From Actinomycetota bacterium (lineage in GTDB: Bacteria; Actinomycetota; UBA4738), in NCBI GenBank assembly GCA_005885015.1, contig VAYG01000122.1, positions 7,577 through 14,270 of the forward strand: a DNA stretch of 6,694 bases, given 5' to 3'. The notes under the pieces are model-generated. The model ran no database searches and had not been told where the DNA came from. It worked only from the letters and a program-made list of their open reading frames with translations. The first letter of the stretch is position 1; each line of letters starts with the position of its first letter. This document shows positions 5,608-6,694 of this stretch, piece by piece. The translations under genes were made by a program, and so were the position numbers.

Positions 5608-6694
5608 CCGCCCGGCCTCCTCGCAGCCGGCGCGTCGTGGTCGTGGGCGGAGGGATCAGCGGCCTGGCCTGTGCCCATGAGGTCCTCCGGGCAGGGAAGC
5701 CGAGCCGGCCCGTCGAGGTGTCGGTGTTCGAGGCCGCCGGGCGGGTCGGGGGGAAGCTCCACACGATCGATCTGGACGGCATGCCGGTCGAGGCCGGGGC
5801 AGATTCCTTCGTCGTGCGCAAGCCCTGGGCCGTGGAGCTCTGCAACGAGCTCGGCCTGGAGGATCAGGTCGTGATCCCCGGCTCGATGGGGGCCTACGTC
5901 TGGACGGCCAGGGGCCTGGTTCCCTTCCCGGATCGCGCACCCTTCGGCATCCCGGGCGAGGTCGGGGAGCTTCTCCGATGGCCCGGGCTGTCCAGAGGCC
6001 CGAAGCTGCGGGCCCTCCTCGACCTGGTGCGCCCGGCCCGAAGAGGGACCGGTGACGAGTCGCTGGGCGAGCTGCTTCGCCGCAGGTTCGGACCGGGGAT
6101 GGCCGGGACGATGGTGGAGCCGTTGCTCTCGGGGCTGCACGCCGCGGACCCGCTCCGGCTGTCGGTGGACGCCACTTTCCCCGAGCTCCGAGCGTGGGAA
6201 CGCCGGCACGGCAGCCTGCTCAGAGGGGCCAGGGCCGCGACTCGGTCACAGGAGGAGGAGGCTGGACGCCAGCCGCTGTTCGCCTCGGTGTGGGGTGGGC
6301 TCACCCATCTCGTTGACCGGCTGGTGGGGAGGATCGGACCGGACCGCATCCGGATCGACCACCCCGTTTCGGCGGTGAGCTGCGGGGGCGGGCTGTCGGT
6401 CCGGGCCGCCGGCGCGGACTACCCCGCCGACTCGATCGTCCTGGCGACGCCCGCCTTCGAATCGGCTCGCCTGCTCCGCGAGGCGAACCCCGAGGCTGCG
6501 GCCGGCCTCTCCGCCATCCCGTACGTTTCTACGGGGGTGGTGCTCCTCGCCTATCCGGACGGTTCGGCGGCGAAGCTCCCCGAAGGCTCTGGGTTCGTGG
6601 TGCCCCCGGGCCACTGGACCATCACCGCGTGCACGTGGCTCTCTCGGAAGTGGCCCCACCCCGCCTACGGGGATCGGGCCGTCGTTCGCTGCTT
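5604..6694 (+). CDS. hemY: Coproporphyrinogen III oxidase, HemY/CgoX type (3' partial)
   Basis: An FAD-dependent oxidase whose first 363 codons are in the window; the frame is still open at the edge. The N-terminus RRVVVVGGGISGLACAHEV is a Rossmann dinucleotide-binding fold (GGGISG at 15-20), followed by E43 and GRVGGK (46-51) that contact the FAD ribose and phosphates, then VEAGADSFVVRKPWAVELCNELGL (62-85), a hallmark of the protoporphyrinogen/coproporphyrinogen oxidase family. VEPLLSGLHAADPLRLSV and FASVWGGLTHLVDRL are further family segments. Beside a CpfC-type ferrochelatase, the expected reaction is the six-electron oxidation of coproporphyrinogen III to coproporphyrin III using oxygen. 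No hydrophobic anchor is visible, in line with soluble Gram-positive HemY proteins. The ATG overlaps the hemH stop (ATGA at 5604-5607) with no clear Shine-Dalgarno site, so translation is probably coupled. Family usual length is about 450-480 residues, so roughly 100 residues lie outside. Confidence 0.93.
   Translation, partial: MTARPPRSRRVVVVGGGISGLACAHEVLRAGKPSRPVEVSVFEAAGRVGGKLHTIDLDGMPVEAGADSFVVRKPWAVELCNELGLEDQVVIPGSMGAYVWTARGLVPFPDRAPFGIPGEVGELLRWPGLSRGPKLRALLDLVRPARRGTGDESLGELLRRRFGPGMAGTMVEPLLSGLHAADPLRLSVDATFPELRAWERRHGSLLRGARAATRSQEEEAGRQPLFASVWGGLTHLVDRLVGRIGPDRIRIDHPVSAVSCGGGLSVRAAGADYPADSIVLATPAFESARLLREANPEAAAGLSAIPYVSTGVVLLAYPDGSAAKLPEGSGFVVPPGHWTITACTWLSRKWPHPAYGDRAVVRC

Overview
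The window is about 6.7 kb of high-GC DNA, with strong G/C preference at third codon positions. It is gene-dense, with several ATGA start/stop overlaps, and it looks like chromosomal housekeeping sequence from a bacterium. The haem genes are those of the coproporphyrin-dependent route used by Actinomycetota and Firmicutes. GC content, overlapping genes and an apparently leaderless promoter favour an actinobacterium or a relative; this is an inference and I cannot name a genus. I see no mobile element, CRISPR array, tRNA or rRNA.

Left block (1-2890, plus strand): a PPOX-fold (pyridoxamine 5'-phosphate oxidase-like, split-barrel flavoprotein) gene cut by the window edge; then, overlapping it by 4 bases, a gene that fuses a divergent PPOX-like domain to a MenA-like UbiA membrane prenyltransferase; then, 8 bases on, an aldo/keto reductase. 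The spacing suggests one transcript. The gene content suggests prenylation of a quinone or aromatic acceptor together with flavin- and NAD(P)H-dependent redox steps, but the substrate is not shown by the sequence.

Middle (2891-3558): a GC-rich hairpin downstream of the reductase, then a minus-strand gene for a 132-residue protein of unknown function with one membrane helix, then a divergent promoter region. Both sides of that region carry a TACGCT hexamer suitable as a -10 element. On the right-hand side it lies so close to the hemE ATG that the transcript is probably leaderless.

Right block (3559-6694, plus strand): hemE, hemH (coproporphyrin ferrochelatase, cpfC) and hemY (coproporphyrinogen III oxidase, cgoX; cut by the window end), with ATGA overlaps at both junctions and the same order as hemEHY of Bacillus subtilis. 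Together they take uroporphyrinogen III to coproporphyrinogen III (HemE), oxidise it to coproporphyrin III (CgoX) and insert iron (CpfC). The missing last step, HemQ/ChdC decarboxylation to haem, may be encoded just beyond the window. hemE carries a frameshift at about 4348 that is best explained as a net loss of 5 bases. CpfC carries a four-cysteine loop directly after its catalytic histidine region, likely a [2Fe-2S] ligand set.

The most interesting points are the PPOX-UbiA fusion and its neighbours, the hemE lesion (which creates an artificial hemE-hemH fusion frame), and the cysteine loop of CpfC. I found no clearly new multi-gene system.
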